Part shown: positions 11,423 to 22,555 of the stretch, piece by piece | Layout: every line of letters starts with the position of its first letter | Numbering within the stretch: position 1 is the first letter of the stretch | Assembly: GCA_027475525.1 (NCBI GenBank) | Contig: JAMWFC010000086.1 | Span: forward strand, 186,001-250,000 | DNA: 64,000 nt | Direction: 5' to 3' | Source of the DNA: Macrolepiota albuminosa | Taxonomy: Eukaryota; Basidiomycota; Agaricomycetes; Agaricales; Agaricaceae | Position numbers and translations under genes: made by a program | Notes under the pieces: model-generated | Told to the model about the DNA's origin: nothing | Seen by the model: the letters and a program-made list of their open reading frames with translations, nothing else | Database searches by the model: none

Positions 11423-12689
11423 ATGCCGGGATATCTCGGCGATGATGAAGAGCATTCAAGCGAAAGTGATGAGGAAAGGATTGAGAGTTGATAGATGAGG
11501 AATCTGAACTGGATGATGTGTTTCATGCGTCGTGACGAAAACGCGAACAAGACGAGGATGCGCTGCCTAGAACCAACCTCATTGTTGAGATAGCATTCGA
11601 CGCATACTTCAAGCACAACGGCGCTCGTTCACGGACATCTGCGAATGCGTTCTCCTCGCTTTTGCCCCCTTTGTCGGCCAAGGAGTATACTGAAGGCATT
11701 GAGTCAGTATCTAAGGGCCTTAATCTCGAACATTTGGAGCCTACCATACTGACTGAATCTTCGCGCGATTTGTTTTTTGTCCGGTCCATCAACCTTCTCA
11801 CGTACGGTTTTGGTTCAAAGTGACGCGCTCTCAATGAATTTGCGACAGAATACTGTACAAAGTCCGGACACGTCGTCGTAGCGAATGGGTTTCAGCCAGA
11901 ATTCACATTCAAAGACCTCCTTTACACCATAGAACACATACCAGGCATCCTCGATACCGAGCTGTCCTCCATGACCCCAGAGGCATCTACAACATTTTCG
12001 CTACCGCTGTAACTTATCATCCACAATATCGACGCTGCACCCTTCCGTGCTCCAAAGGCCAAATCATCTCTCGCCCTCCTTGCGCTTAATCCTCGCGCCC
12101 ACCTCATCGCGTCAATCGACCACATCAACGCACCCCTTCTTTTCTCTACTTCTGAATCTGCTGCTCGAAAACCGAACGCACATGCTCTGTCCCCGCCATG
12201 CCCCGTCGAGGTTTTGCATGGCTCTGACGTGATCTCACTACGCTTATGCCGTACGACTTTGAGCTTGCATACATGGACCGGACGTCTATTAAAGGTGCTC
12301 ACGGCGGCGGGCCACGGAAGAAGACAGACGCGTTGATTGTACAGGGAACCGGTGCGATGGTGATCTCAGAGACGGTGGCATTGCATACCTTAGCATCTGT
12401 CACTCGGAAGGCGAAGAAACTCTTCGTTCTCATCGAGACCAGACAACTGGAGAGCATAGAGAGCGATGTAACGGTTGCAGGAACAGAAGACCTACAACAA
12501 TTTGGGATCTGGTACGACATGTTATTCAATATCGCGCGGAACGACTTTATTGCGACGAACTATACTGCAATGCCCTCGCTGCTGGGCGAGTTACGGGATC
12601 ATAGTTTGGTAGTATCTACTCAAGGAACGACAGGGTCAGGTGAGATCCTTTGGATTCCGCTTCGCAAAGAACGGCTTGCGGGTGTTTAA
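11423..12689 (+). pseudogene. ORC2: origin recognition complex subunit 2 (ORC2), broken copy
   Basis: Protein similarity runs through the whole stretch: an acidic start, IAFDAYFKHNGARSRTSANA, the NLLTYGFGSK nucleotide-binding-like region, KSGHVVVANGFQPEFTFKDL, LIIHNIDAAPFRAPKAKSSL, LALNPRAHLIASIDHINAPL, RGFAWL, YDFELAYMDRTSI, then a C-terminal winged-helix part with LRDHSLVVSTQ and GEILWIPLRKERLAGV. ORC2 is a core subunit of the complex that marks replication origins. The frame is broken by stops at about 11484 (TGA TAG), 11532, 11821, 12010 and 12225 and by a frameshift near 12200, so this cannot make full ORC2. Its last 147 codons (12246-12689) are open. ORC2 is essential, so an intact copy should exist elsewhere, or this stretch is badly sequenced. 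Confidence 0.85.
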
Positions 12690-13685
12690 AAACTACTCCA
12701 AGAAGACACACAATCTGCCCAAGCAGGACAAGTCAAGTTCAACTGATATCAGAAATCTTGACACCAGAGTTGTTCTTTTAGAAAAACCTTACGAGAACAA
12801 TTTTCCATTGAGAACTAGCTATAGATCATATGTGATATAAGATCGAAGCCTTGACAGCAGATAACAACTTAAAAAACCTTGCGAGAGCGATTTTCCATCC
12901 TTTAGCATTAATAACTAACTACCTATGCGTGTGAACCGGAAGGCTCCCGACATCATTCATTTGTATACCCAGACTAGTTGTCATTTTGTGCTCCAGCGTT
13001 TGCAATTGCCCCATTTGCTGTCGAATAGCTAAATACATCCTGTCCAAAATGTGATTCACAGAGAGGTTCAAATCGTCGTCCCTAGTAGTAGTTAGCCCAG
13101 CCTTCATACAAAATTCGTACATCAGTTTTAAAAAATAGGTATATTGATCCGATATCGCACTGACAACCTAATTTTAATTTAGGAAAGTGGCTGATACCAT
13201 TACCAAACCTTGGCCCATTATGAAACAATACCGCGCTATTCCCCGCTTCCCATGCGCGAATACATTCACTACACACGTATCAAGCTTCTATGCATTTATC
13301 GGACAAATGGCGCTTGAGTGCACTTCCAGCAGGAGACAGCTTAAATTGTATTTATATGTCCTCTTCTGGCGTCCTTAGCTATCACTTATGGGGAATGATA
13401 GGCAGATAGACAATTTTCTCTAGGAATAGTACCCAAGTGACCTTATCTGGATGCAAGTCCTCCGATACTATACAAGGTGCTCACTCTCAAGGTTGCATAT
13501 TAGTAATGGAAAGATTCTGACTCGTCTAAATTACATTCCAAACAGAGTTACTCCAGTTATGTTCAACTCTCTTAGGCGCTGCAACGATCTCATTGAGTAA
13601 AAAAAAATAATGTCGTTCTCACCATCTCCAGCCGATCTTTACCTCGAGTATGGATTATGTACGATTTTTTTTTTTTAGAGTTGGC
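12690..13685. other. intergenic; one weak minus-strand frame
   Basis: On the minus strand, 13122-12919 encodes a 67-residue stretch (LNLSVNHILDRMYLAIRQQM, then QTLEHKMTTSLGIQ) that looks like the amphipathic end of a real protein, and a possible upstream exon with ECIRAWEAGNSAVLFHNG lies at 13276-13190. I do not recognise the family. It may be the tail of a small hypothetical gene. Nothing else is visible. Confidence 0.25.
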
Positions 13686-13692
13686 TATAAAA
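13686..13692 (+). promoter_or_regulatory. TATA box of the small secreted-peptide gene
   Basis: TATAAAA lies 53 bases before the ATG at 13745, followed by a pyrimidine-rich stretch typical of fungal transcription starts. Confidence 0.4.
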
Positions 13693-13744
13693 CCTTGACC
13701 TTCCTAGCCCACTTTCTCATCGTCCTCGTTGAACCTCCACTTGC

Positions 13745-13934
13745 ATGCCTTCTCTCCGAATCGTATTCTTGTTTGTCGCTACTACTCTTGCAACTTTTTC
13801 GTTTGGTGCCCCCCTTGAGTTCACAAAGGGGATGAGATCCAGCGAACGTCGTGAGCCTTTGCTACGTATCAATGTTATTTTTTATTCTAACCTGTTTGTT
13901 GAATTTTGCAGGTGACGATTCTGGTTCTCTGTAA
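13745..13934 (+). CDS. candidate small secreted peptide
   Basis: The first exon (13745-13850) encodes MPSLRIVFLFVATTLATFSF followed by GAPLEFTKGMRSSE. This is a classic signal peptide with a basic start, a hydrophobic core and a likely cleavage near FG-AP. A 61-base intron with GTGAGC and TTGCAG joins to 13912-13934, giving a 42-residue product; a further exon after a GTAAGA donor at 13931 is possible. The mature peptide would be very short and charged. It lies at the edge of a CpG-poor repeat block, a common place for fungal small secreted proteins. No homolog is recognised and it may be the surviving 5' end of a longer gene. Confidence 0.4.
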
Positions 13935-14612
13935 GAAGAAATTCCTTTGTCAACTGTCTTGGCCAGATTGTGTGCTCAGATGTGTCTAGGTTAAATATTA
14001 CAGTTAAATCTCCTAAACGTCGTCCCAAATATCATGAAAATCATGTAGTGACAGTTGGTACGGAGAGTGTTGTCAGTCTAGGTGGCCTTCCTGCCGGTTT
14101 GTTGCCCTGAGATATATCTGTCTAAAATATTGGGGGGTTGCTGGATGTGAGCTCAAGACTGGTAAGAACAAGCACGTTGTTTGTCATCGTCGTGCTACTT
14201 GACTTACACGTTCAACTTTTGCAAGTGCAGATGTATCCTGACGACACTGGATTCAATAATCACTTTCCAGGACTTTGTACAATGTACATGTTGACTTGTA
14301 TGATTTCAGCTTTTTCTACCTACTGGTCTCTCTGTTTGTTTTTTATCAACTAGTGCTAGTTTCTTGCTGTATACAACAATTCTATCTGATTTTATCAGCC
14401 GCAATGTAAGGTGATGCTTTCTGTCCTAGCCAATAATTTGCCAATGTACAAGGTACATGTTAGGGCTGGGTTCTGTAGTCATGTTTGATCTTATGAGTTA
14501 TGGCATTAATTGTGCATGAAACCTCAGTCTACTAAAGTAGACCTCAGAACCTATGAGCCTACTCCTTGATTGTCAGATGATCTATTTTTATTTCATTGAA
14601 GAAGCTAAGATT
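13935..14612. other. AT-rich, no gene recognised
   Basis: No coding similarity was found. A near-perfect palindrome (AGTCTACTAAAGTAGACCTC) lies at about 14527-14546, and its reverse complement recurs at 55431-55448, so this is probably the end of a small repeat. Confidence 0.3.
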
Positions 14613-14985
14613 CACTAGATGCAGGAGATGATGTTCTTTGGCAAAACAATATAAAAATACAATAAAAATAATTCAATTGACTTAAAGTTTTATTTAAATA
14701 TTTCTGTCAAAATCATAGAAAAAATATTGTGATCAAACTTTTAATGATACTTGGTTTGATGCTCTCAAATGCATTGGAGAGGACTATATTGGTTATTTTT
14801 GAACCTAAGAACCAAAGCAAGCTTCCTGTGGCAATTTATTCTCTTATTTCTTTGAGTTCAGTTAAAATATTTTTTCTGTAATTTTGACAGAAATATTCAA
14901 ATAAAATTCTGAAATTAATTGGATTATTTGTACTGTGTTTTTTCATTGTTTTGCGAAAAAAAAACATCGTTCCCTGCATCCAGTG
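14613..14985. repeat. 373 bp inverted-repeat element (MITE-like)
   Basis: The left arm starts CACTAGATGCAGG and the right arm, read on the other strand, starts CACTGGATGCAGG. The two arms match with scattered differences for about 115 bases (left 14613-14730, right about 14870-14985), sharing TTTATTTRAATATTTCTGTC near their inner ends. The arms enclose about 140 bases without coding potential. No clear target duplication is visible. Confidence 0.7.
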
Positions 14986-15689
14986 ATAGGGCTCTTGTAA
15001 AATGTGCTAATGTCACATGACAAAGCATGATTTTGTGTGACATTTCATGAAAATCTTAATGGCAACTTACAGGAGTGAAAATTAAAGAATCTGTTCATGC
15101 AGACTTCTAGATAAAGTAGTATTAAAGGTTTCTGTGTGGTCTGACTTTTAAAAAAAATTGAATTTAGAGATGTCATTAAGTAAATATGTTCAAAAAGGGT
15201 CTTCTTCTCTATTGAGACATATTTTTGAATGTGTTGTGTGCACTCTACAATGCAGGGAAGATGCCAAAATGTGCCTGCATAAATTAGCTAACCTTGGAAA
15301 ACATGCTCTGGCCAACACCAAGAAGACCATGTTATCTAAAATTTAAAAACTCAAAAATGCAGACAAGAAGAATGTATGTCCTTTTACATACCTTTCAATA
15401 ACTTTCATGGTATTCTGAATGTGTTTTGAATAACATAGAACATACCAGATGACTCCAAGAGAGGGAAAAACACATCAAATTCCAAAGGCACAGATATGTC
15501 AGGTGATGACATGCCAATTAAAGATGTGACCATGATATGTGACATGACTCTTACAATGCCAAGAGATTTTGATTAACTCACTTCCATCTAGAAAGATGGC
15601 ATGTCATAATAGTAAAAAAGCTTTTATTCGCATAGATATTGTATATTGAGTATTGGTGTAAAGATGAGTACTGAATGTAAGGAGCATTT
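14986..15689. other. AT-rich repeat DNA, no gene recognised
   Basis: Only a 62-codon frame at 15158 with no recognisable motif is open. The base composition is CpG-poor as in the neighbouring repeats, suggesting old transposon DNA. Confidence 0.3.
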
Positions 15690-16130
15690 TTATCAGGGAC
15701 TCCCCATTTCTTCCCTCTTTCACTCCTTAATTATTCCTTCTCCCTTAATTCATTTTCTTAGCTCTTCTTTCATTCTTTCACTTTACTGTTTTTATTCTTT
15801 CAACACTATCTATTAGCACTACTTTTAGCGTTTGAGGTGCTCTACTTCTTTAGCTATCATTCAGACAAGTATGGCCCCTTCAACACCACATACAGACTGC
15901 TTATATAAGCCAGAGTTTGCCCCTTCCTGTACAGTTGTTTCTCATGCTTCAGAAGCCCCAGAAGCATTAGTCATAGCATAGAAAATCCTTAGACTTGTTA
16001 TTTTTGAATCTCTCTCTGCCAGGTAAGTAGTTATTATGATATTGTTAGTATATACTCTAATATACTTTAGATCTCTCTCTGCCAGCTGCGTGACTAAGCT
16101 ATAGCCTCTAGAGGTCACCTTTACAGTTTT
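15690..16130 (-). repeat. dispersed repeat, copy b
   Basis: This copy shares the CTATCATTCAGACAAGTRTG and CCCCTTCAACACYRYATACA segments with copy a and ends, on the minus strand, with the conserved GACCTCTAGAGGCTATAGCT head. Several CpG positions of copy a are TG or CA here. Confidence 0.6.
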
Positions 16131-16689
16131 TGGAGGCTTCTGTATGCCAAGAAGCCCTCTGCTTGTCCCTTTATCTTCACCCTCCTCTTGATCATATGCT
16201 GATTTTAGCACAGTGCCAGAGTCTAGCAGTTGCTGCTGTCAGGTACTGCTGACTTGGAGGCTTTCTAAGTAAAGCAATGCCCTTACAATGTGGGCCTGAG
16301 TGCTGAACTATGTGTACTTAGATATCTAGTGCTTCAAAATGTGTTCCAGGGCTTAAGATGTCAAAAAAAAATAAGTCCAGGGTTGAGGTAAATGGAGAAT
16401 GGAGTAATGGAGTTGAGTTGAGAACTGAGAGTTCTAAGACAAGACCAGGGTTAGATAATTCAGAGTCATGAAGTGCATACCAATCCTAAGTAAGTATGTA
16501 TGCTAGTCAAAAGTGTGGGCTAGTCAAGTATATTCCAGTTGGAGATTCACAGGGCATGGAAAGAAAAGAAACAATTCAAGTTAAGCAATATTGAGACTAA
16601 GGATTACAAAGTAGTAGCTATAAGTCCTATATACTGCAGGCTCATGCTCTGGCAATCTGAGGACTGTATATTAAAGATTGTACATACCT

Positions 16690-16830
16690 GCAGAACTGTA
16701 AGAGTGACCTCCAGAGGTTGTGGCTAATCACACAACTAGCAGAGGGAAATCCAAAGTATATTAGAACAGTACCAACAACAATAAGAAATAATCACCTGGC
16801 AAAGGAAAATCTAAAGAGAGAGCTGCATTA
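16690..16830 (+). repeat. dispersed repeat, copy c (inverted)
   Basis: The plus strand begins CTGTAAGAGTGACCTCCAGA and continues with the conserved CACACAACTAGCAGAGGGAA part, so it faces away from copy b. Copies b and c thus bracket about 570 bases in inverted orientation. Confidence 0.55.
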
Positions 16831-16884
16831 CAACTTGCATGTCTAAATATCAAGAACCCCAATGTGCCTCCTCAACAAACTTTT

Positions 16885-16950
16885 TTTTTTGGATCTCTCT
16901 CTGCCAGCTGTGTGACTGAGTCATAGCCTCCAGAGGTCATCCTTAAATTG
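16885..16950 (-). repeat. dispersed repeat, copy d (short)
   Basis: Only the conserved head is present: GATCTCTCTCTGCCAGCTGT and GTGACTGAGTCATAGCCTCC on the plus strand. A T-run at 16882-16891 precedes it. Confidence 0.55.
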
Positions 16951-16959
16951 CTGCTGCAC

Positions 16960-18001
16960 AGCTTTAATTATAGTTTCTACAGTAAGTGTTGCTATATTTA
17001 CTGTTTTCAACTTTGATGCTTACAGGTTTCAGCATTTTTAAAGGCATATTAAGGCTTTATATTCTCTATGTCTGCCTTGAATAAGGCAGACAGCAATACA
17101 AGAATATGCACATAATAAAACTTGAAAAAAGATACACCAAAAATGCCACAAATATTTCCAGAACTCCACAGAGTGCAGTCATTTATTCTAAAGTAATCCT
17201 CTGCCCTCCTCATGTTGGGGTGGTCTTTTGGGCCCTGCAGCACATTCTTGAGCCATATATGCTTAAAATTCTTCACTTAACTCTAAATTTGCCAAGTGAA
17301 AGACTCTTTCACTTGGCAACACATGTTCTATTTAGAGGCAGTGTTGTTCTAGCCTGGCTCTGGCCCAGCTTGGCCCAAGCCCTGGCTTTTAGCAGACAAA
17401 GAGTAAATTTTTTAGTAGAATCACTAGAAAAATATGGAGCATAAAAAACATCATAAAAAGGAGGTAGCAACATCCTGAAGGTGTTTGAGTTCTAAAGCAA
17501 GCCTTTGAAGCTTTATTTTGATGAAATCCAAAGAAAATTGGCAGTCCAATCTACTTTGGACAGATATGAGCAGACAAGTCCAAGTCCTAGTTTTCTTCAA
17601 CATACATGTTTTAGACATCCATTAAAATCAGAGCAGTCTTCATCAAACATGACATCAAAGTGCTTGTTAAAGGCTTCATATAGTGTCTTGCCTTCCCCTG
17701 CATTCATGACAACCATATTTTATCTCCCTTGCTGCCTTGTTTGATAGATAATGGTAGATCAGATGAAAACACAGTAATAGTTTTGACAAGCAACTGAATA
17801 CCAGCTACAGACTGAATTACAGCTACAACAGGCATTTCCATGCCTGGATGATGGGTTGAGAGTCAAGGTCAATGCAAGTAAAAACCAAGATCTTATGCAT
17901 AAGTACTAGCTATACAGGAAAAGGTGTATCCAGATTTGCCCAAGATGCATGGCTACAGTGTTGTCAATGAGTGTAGTCAGGCATTACATCAAAGCCATCA
18001 A
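16960..18001. other. repeat-like, no gene recognised; perfect hairpin inside
   Basis: A perfect 14 bp inverted repeat with a 3-base loop lies at 17289-17319 (TTGCCAAGTGAAAG, ACT, then its complement). A second one, GTCTGCCTT with a GAAT loop, lies at about 17069-17090. Frames of 75-112 codons in both strands show no family I recognise. Confidence 0.35.
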
Positions 18002-18296
18002 TGTTGAACTGCATTGAACATTGCTGGACCAAAATGAGAGTCTATGGACAGAAAATAGTGCCTCAGAAGTCTGTCTGTAATAATAGAGAGAACAACTTGT
18101 TGTCATATCTACAGACAGAAAATAGCTAAAGCGTAGGCTATCAGAATGGTACTTAGCTAAGGAAAAATGCACTCACCACCTCTCTATATAATAGAGAGAA
18201 CAACTGAGGCTAAGAAACAAACACATCGACGCGAGTTTACTTCCATAATCACATGACCACAGTATCAGCTGACCCAATAGACCCTTCCAGTCGACA
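18002..18296 (-). repeat. solo LTR of the copia 1 family
   Basis: TGTTGA and TCGACA bound 295 bases with the same internal order as the LTR at 5462-5754, including two copies of a unit ending GAGAGAACAACT in place of AGAAAGCAACT. No primer site, polypurine tract or element body adjoins it, and no target duplication remains, so it looks like an old solo LTR. Confidence 0.7.
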
Positions 18297-18597
18297 AACG
18301 TCTGTCAGCTTGTTTGCTTGTTTGCATGTGTTATCTCTTGACCTTGAAAGCCGCGGCCTGGGCCACCGACTCAGGCTTTCCCCCATGATGAGCCGAACCA
18401 AAGCCGTAACCAAGCCGTCTCCTCGGGCCTAGCTGAAACAGGCCCGGCTGACGGCTTGAGGCCAGGCCGGGCACAACACTATGAAAGAGAGCCGGGTATT
18501 ACTCGCTTGCACTACAAGTAGTAAAAACTCGGGTTGAAAATACACTCTAATCATCCCACTCTGCAAACAGCTCTGCCTAGTCCGTTCACACTCAAAA

Positions 18598-20884
18598 ATG
18601 CCATACAGTCCTGCCGAACTAGCCATCCCAGCTACCAGTATGTTTCTGATAGCACTCTGGATTGTCTTTTTTTGGCGATCCAACCTGAGGGTAGACCCTC
18701 GATTGCTTCCGGGCCCTAGAGGACTACCGTTCCTTGGTAATATTTTCCAAGTGCCTGGAGAAGTATGCCCGTAAGCTCTTCTATCTACCTAAATCCGAGG
18801 CTTAACGGGTGGCGTTTAATTCGTTAGCACTTGGCGACGTACTTTCGACGTCTGGTTGAAGAGTATGGAAGCCTTGTGTCTTTGAATTTGGCTGGCTCCG
18901 TAAGGCTCCCTTGAAAAGTGTTCGATCTTCCATTTTGACGTGCATCTCCTAGACCGTGATTCTAATTGGAGACATGAAAGTTGCCAAGGCGTTCCTTGAA
19001 AAGCACTCAGCTAAGCATTCATCACGCCCATTGCTACCTTACGTCGTTAGTCTTTTGAATAATTCTGTCACTCAATCTCATCGTGAAGTCCGACACTAGC
19101 GGAAATATGTTGATCCAGAGAATTCTCTCTGGGCTCTCAGCGAGGAATGTGAAGGTCATAGCCTTGGTCGAAAATTGACAAAAGTGATCATGTCACTTGT
19201 GCAAGCTGGCAAGACAGAGCCGCTTCAAGAGTACGAGGCGGCTCTGAATATTCAGCACCTGCTTAATGAGGGGAGCAACAACTGGTTCCACCACATCCAA
19301 CGGTTGGTTACCTACACCATTATTCCAAAACTTATCTTCTCCCACTGCTTAGAACGACGTCAAGTACCATTCTAACATCAGCATTCGGCATGCATTGCCC
19401 GACGGGTCGTGAGCCAGAACTGAAATCCTTCCTTGATGTAAGCGTCAAAGGTACATTCGACATGACATGCCTTCACCAAAGATCAGCTCCTTTCTGAGTG
19501 GAAACACCTTGTCACTCCGACTGCTAGTATCATCAACATCTTTCCCTTCTTGGATCTGGTTCCTGGACCTATGCCGTGGCGAACCCGTGCAAATTCATTT
19601 CTAAGGAGAAACGACGCGTTGTACGAGAAGCTGGTCGATGACGCTGTCGCGACTAAGGCATCCGGCATGCATACGTACGTCTTCTGCGGTTATAATGGGA
19701 CACTTATTCATGGCCTTAAGTTGAGCTGCCTTTTTTGCAGAAGAAGACAAGCCTGAAGGAGACCAGCGGCAGCTGGTAAGACAATTTGCGTCGGTAAGTT
19801 AATATCGTGACTTCGAAAGTTAGATACTTGAGGTGGTTTGCAGGCAGCTATTGAAACGGTAGGCAGAATAGCTTTCTATTTATGCTTTGTTTCTATTTTT
19901 AATTGATTTTAGACTACAGTCTCTCTGCTCACCTTCGTCCTTGCCTGTATCCGTTATCCCGACTGGATTGCTACAGCGCAAAAGCAAATTGACGACGTTG
20001 TGGGAACTGAGCGGTTGCCAACTTTCAAGGATCGTCCTTTTCTTCCTTATGTGGAGGCTATCGTTCGTGGTACGTTCTTTGATTGCTTTGAAAACACGGA
20101 GTTCCTCACATCAATATCTCACAGAAAATTATCGGTGGCGCCCTGCAGGTATGCCCAGACTCGACGATCTTGATGACATGCCAAAGTTGACATGACAAAT
20201 GGAACTATAGCCAGGTTTGGTGTGCCCCATCGGTCCACGGCTGACGACGTGATTGAGCATGATAATGTACAGTACTTTATTCCGAAAGATAGTATAATAT
20301 TTGCTGTTACGTGGTAAGTGAGCCCAACAGATTCTATGTCCATCTTGAGACTGTTATGAACAGGGCAATTGAGCATGACCAATCCAACTTCGAAGATCAT
20401 GACCGATTTATGCCTGAACGGTTCCTTGACTCAGATGGCAAGCTCAAGCCCAATTACGAAACAAGCGCCTTTGGTTTTGGTCGACGAGGCTCGTACTAAT
20501 TCATTGTCTATCTCTATGACCAAATCATGGTTTTTGGGTCGATAGTGTGTCCCGGCATCCCATTTGCGGAACGATCGCTGTGGATAGTTATAGCCACTAT
20601 GCTCTGGACTTTCAATATTCGTGTATCCGATGAGATTGACCAAAGTACTGGTTTACCATTTCAGTACGACGATAGTGATGCGGCTTTCAATGGAGATGTT
20701 CATAACTCAGTCTTCTCGAAGGTTTTATGCTAATAGACTTCTCACTTAGATCACAAATTCACCCCTCGAGTTTCCGGCTGTTTTTGAACCTCGCTCCCTT
20801 AAACGAGTCGAAGTCTCCAGGCGAGAATGGGCAGAACATGAGAAGGACCTAAGCATATTGATACCCATCCCCAGGAACAATTAA
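18598..20884 (+). CDS. cytochrome P450 monooxygenase (basidiomycete type)
   Basis: The frame begins with a membrane anchor (FLIALWIVFFW) and the proline hinge LLPGPRGLPFLGNIFQ. Later exons give the oxygen-binding helix (AAIETTTVSLL; the usual A-G is A-A), the ExxR motif as ENYRWRP, the PERF-type region (FMPERFLDSDG), and the haem loop FGFGRR-VCPG split by an intron at about 20490-20547. The end is ILIPIPRNN before TAA. About 11 or more introns are needed, one next to a 15-base exon (GCAGCTATTGAAACG, about 19844). P450s insert one oxygen atom into lipophilic substrates at the ER with a reductase partner; this substrate is unknown. The intron inside the haem loop appears to start with GC, which needs checking. 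No frame-breaking change was otherwise found, so the gene may be active. Confidence 0.82.
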
Positions 20885-22157
20885 TTTGAGTTGTAAATAG
20901 TTGATGCGATCTCGTAGTTAACAGTTATGGAATTTGACAGCAGTTTTACCGGGTTGTACACAAACTTCAGAACAAATCCCACGCACTCAAGACTCGTCGG
21001 ACAAATCTTCAACATTAACCTTACATCAGATCTGTTGACTTTCTGTCACGCCACGTATGGTTCAATCGTGATATTCATTAAAGCAAGTCGCGTCTCGACA
21101 ACTGCCTCCTCGGCCGTGCTCGTTGAAATTGGCACAAAGTAACAGAATGCTGAATGGCCGAAACCCTTTTCATCATTGTATTCGGCAAGAATACATCTGC
21201 ACCAGCTTTGGTGTAGAAGCAAAGAGTTCTCTGCTGAAATTGAACACTCGCAGGAAACTCGGCAGTTTCAGAGTGAGTGTGATGGATGCACCGATAATCC
21301 TGTAAGGGTGATTCATGGTGATCATTGTACATAAAGGGCCAGGGCAGATACGAAAGAACTTCCTGGACAGGTCTTTGGAATGGGATCCTGGGGGCTCTCA
21401 AACTAATAATGTTCATAATATATTGGTTTTCCTAATAACACAAGATCTACTCCGCGTTATGCTGCGTCAGAATCGCCCTGGACGAGTCGAGCTTTTTCGG
21501 AATCTAGAACGGTTTGTATCTGAGTATCCGTCGTCAAAGACAGACATCTTGCGAAGTAAGAACGTGGGGTATGTTCAGCCAATCGAGAAACAGAAGGGCT
21601 GGATAGTAGCGAACCGTAGGTGATGAGGATAAGCATTGAGCTGTATTAGGCTCAATTATGAACTTTATATGTACTTTGAAGGTTAACTGCACACTTGTGT
21701 CTTAGGCCTCCGAGTCAGGCCTCAGAGCTCACAATGACAGACCGGTCATCATGACCAGAAGCTCTCAGGGCAGTTCGGCCTAACACGGAGATATCATACC
21801 CAAGCTACAAGGATGCATTCTCAGATATTAACATTGAACCCAGATACTAGAGTACACCTTGCTGAGGGAAATCAATGTTCCCAGATTTGACGATCTCACA
21901 CAGAGGAGGCTGAGATTCGACCCCATCGAACAGCGTGAAATCTGCTTGCCTTCATAAAAATCATTCAGTCTGGAGATACTCATACTAGGCATTGTCCCAA
22001 TCGTGACGGTTTACCACTCTTCACGATGTCACGTAGCTTAGCGACATACGGTAAAGTGGATTAACAATTGGACACATGAAGGAGAGAAAGAAGAGGCCTT
22101 GCGACTCGAATTTTAGACCATGGATTTCTTGTATAAAACCTTCAGGTCTCTTTATAT
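20885..22157. other. intergenic, no gene recognised
   Basis: A 102-codon plus frame at 21315-21623 has balanced composition (ITQDLLRVMLRQNRPGRVEL) but no known motif. It could be an exon of an unknown gene or chance. No repeat was detected. Confidence 0.3.
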
Positions 22158-22236
22158 GGCCGTGTGGCGAAATGGCATCGCGTCTGACTACGAACCGCGA
22201 ATCAGGAGATTGCAGGTTCGACCCCTGTCTCGGTCA
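22158..22236 (+). tRNA. tRNA-Arg (anticodon ACG) with 7-base intron
   Basis: The cloverleaf folds with acceptor GGCCGTG/CTCGGTC (one T-T mismatch), D-arm GCGA/TCGC, anticodon stem TCTGA/TCAGG around CTACGA, and T-arm GCAGG-TTCGACC-CCTGT. The anticodon loop is 14 bases, which fits a normal 7-base loop plus a 7-base intron after position 37. A T-run (TTTTTTCTTTT) 12 bases after the end is the likely Pol III terminator, and TTTATAT precedes it. Confidence 0.85.
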
Positions 22237-22470
22237 ATTGGTTGATTTTTTCTTTTCTACTTTGCTTTCACCCTACATAGCGTCTCTCGTGCAGATCCTG
22301 GGAGGCAAACCGTAGACAGGCCGCACTGGTGTGGCACTAAACGATGTAAGGGCTAATGTGAGAAAGGAAAAACAAGGAAGAAGGGCAAGTGAACATGAAG
22401 GGTGGGAAGAAAATCGTCGTCCAGAAAAGAACCAGGACCCATGGTACGATGCGGTAGTGGAAGGATCATG

Positions 22471-22555
22471 TCCGGTATGGTGTAACGGCTAACATTGCCG
22501 CCTTTCAGTTACATATATCTCGCGGCAGCTCGGGGTTCGATTCCCCGTACCGGAA
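22471..22555 (+). tRNA. tRNA-Glu (anticodon TTC) with 13-base intron
   Basis: The acceptor TCCGGTA/TACCGGA is perfect, the D region GTGTAACGGCTAACAT is the usual Glu form, the anticodon stem GCCGC/GCGGC flanks CTTTCA, and the T-arm is CGGGG-TTCGATT-CCCCG. An AT-rich 13-base intron (22508-22520) sits one base after the anticodon. CCTTTTGG follows as a weak terminator. Confidence 0.93.

Noticed and set aside
18534..18719. 61-codon frame starting upstream of the P450 ATG
   Set aside because: The true frame starts at 18598 and gives the membrane anchor and proline hinge; the other frame is a shadow.
22076..22315. 79-codon plus frame
   Set aside because: It spans the tRNA-Arg gene and is open by chance.
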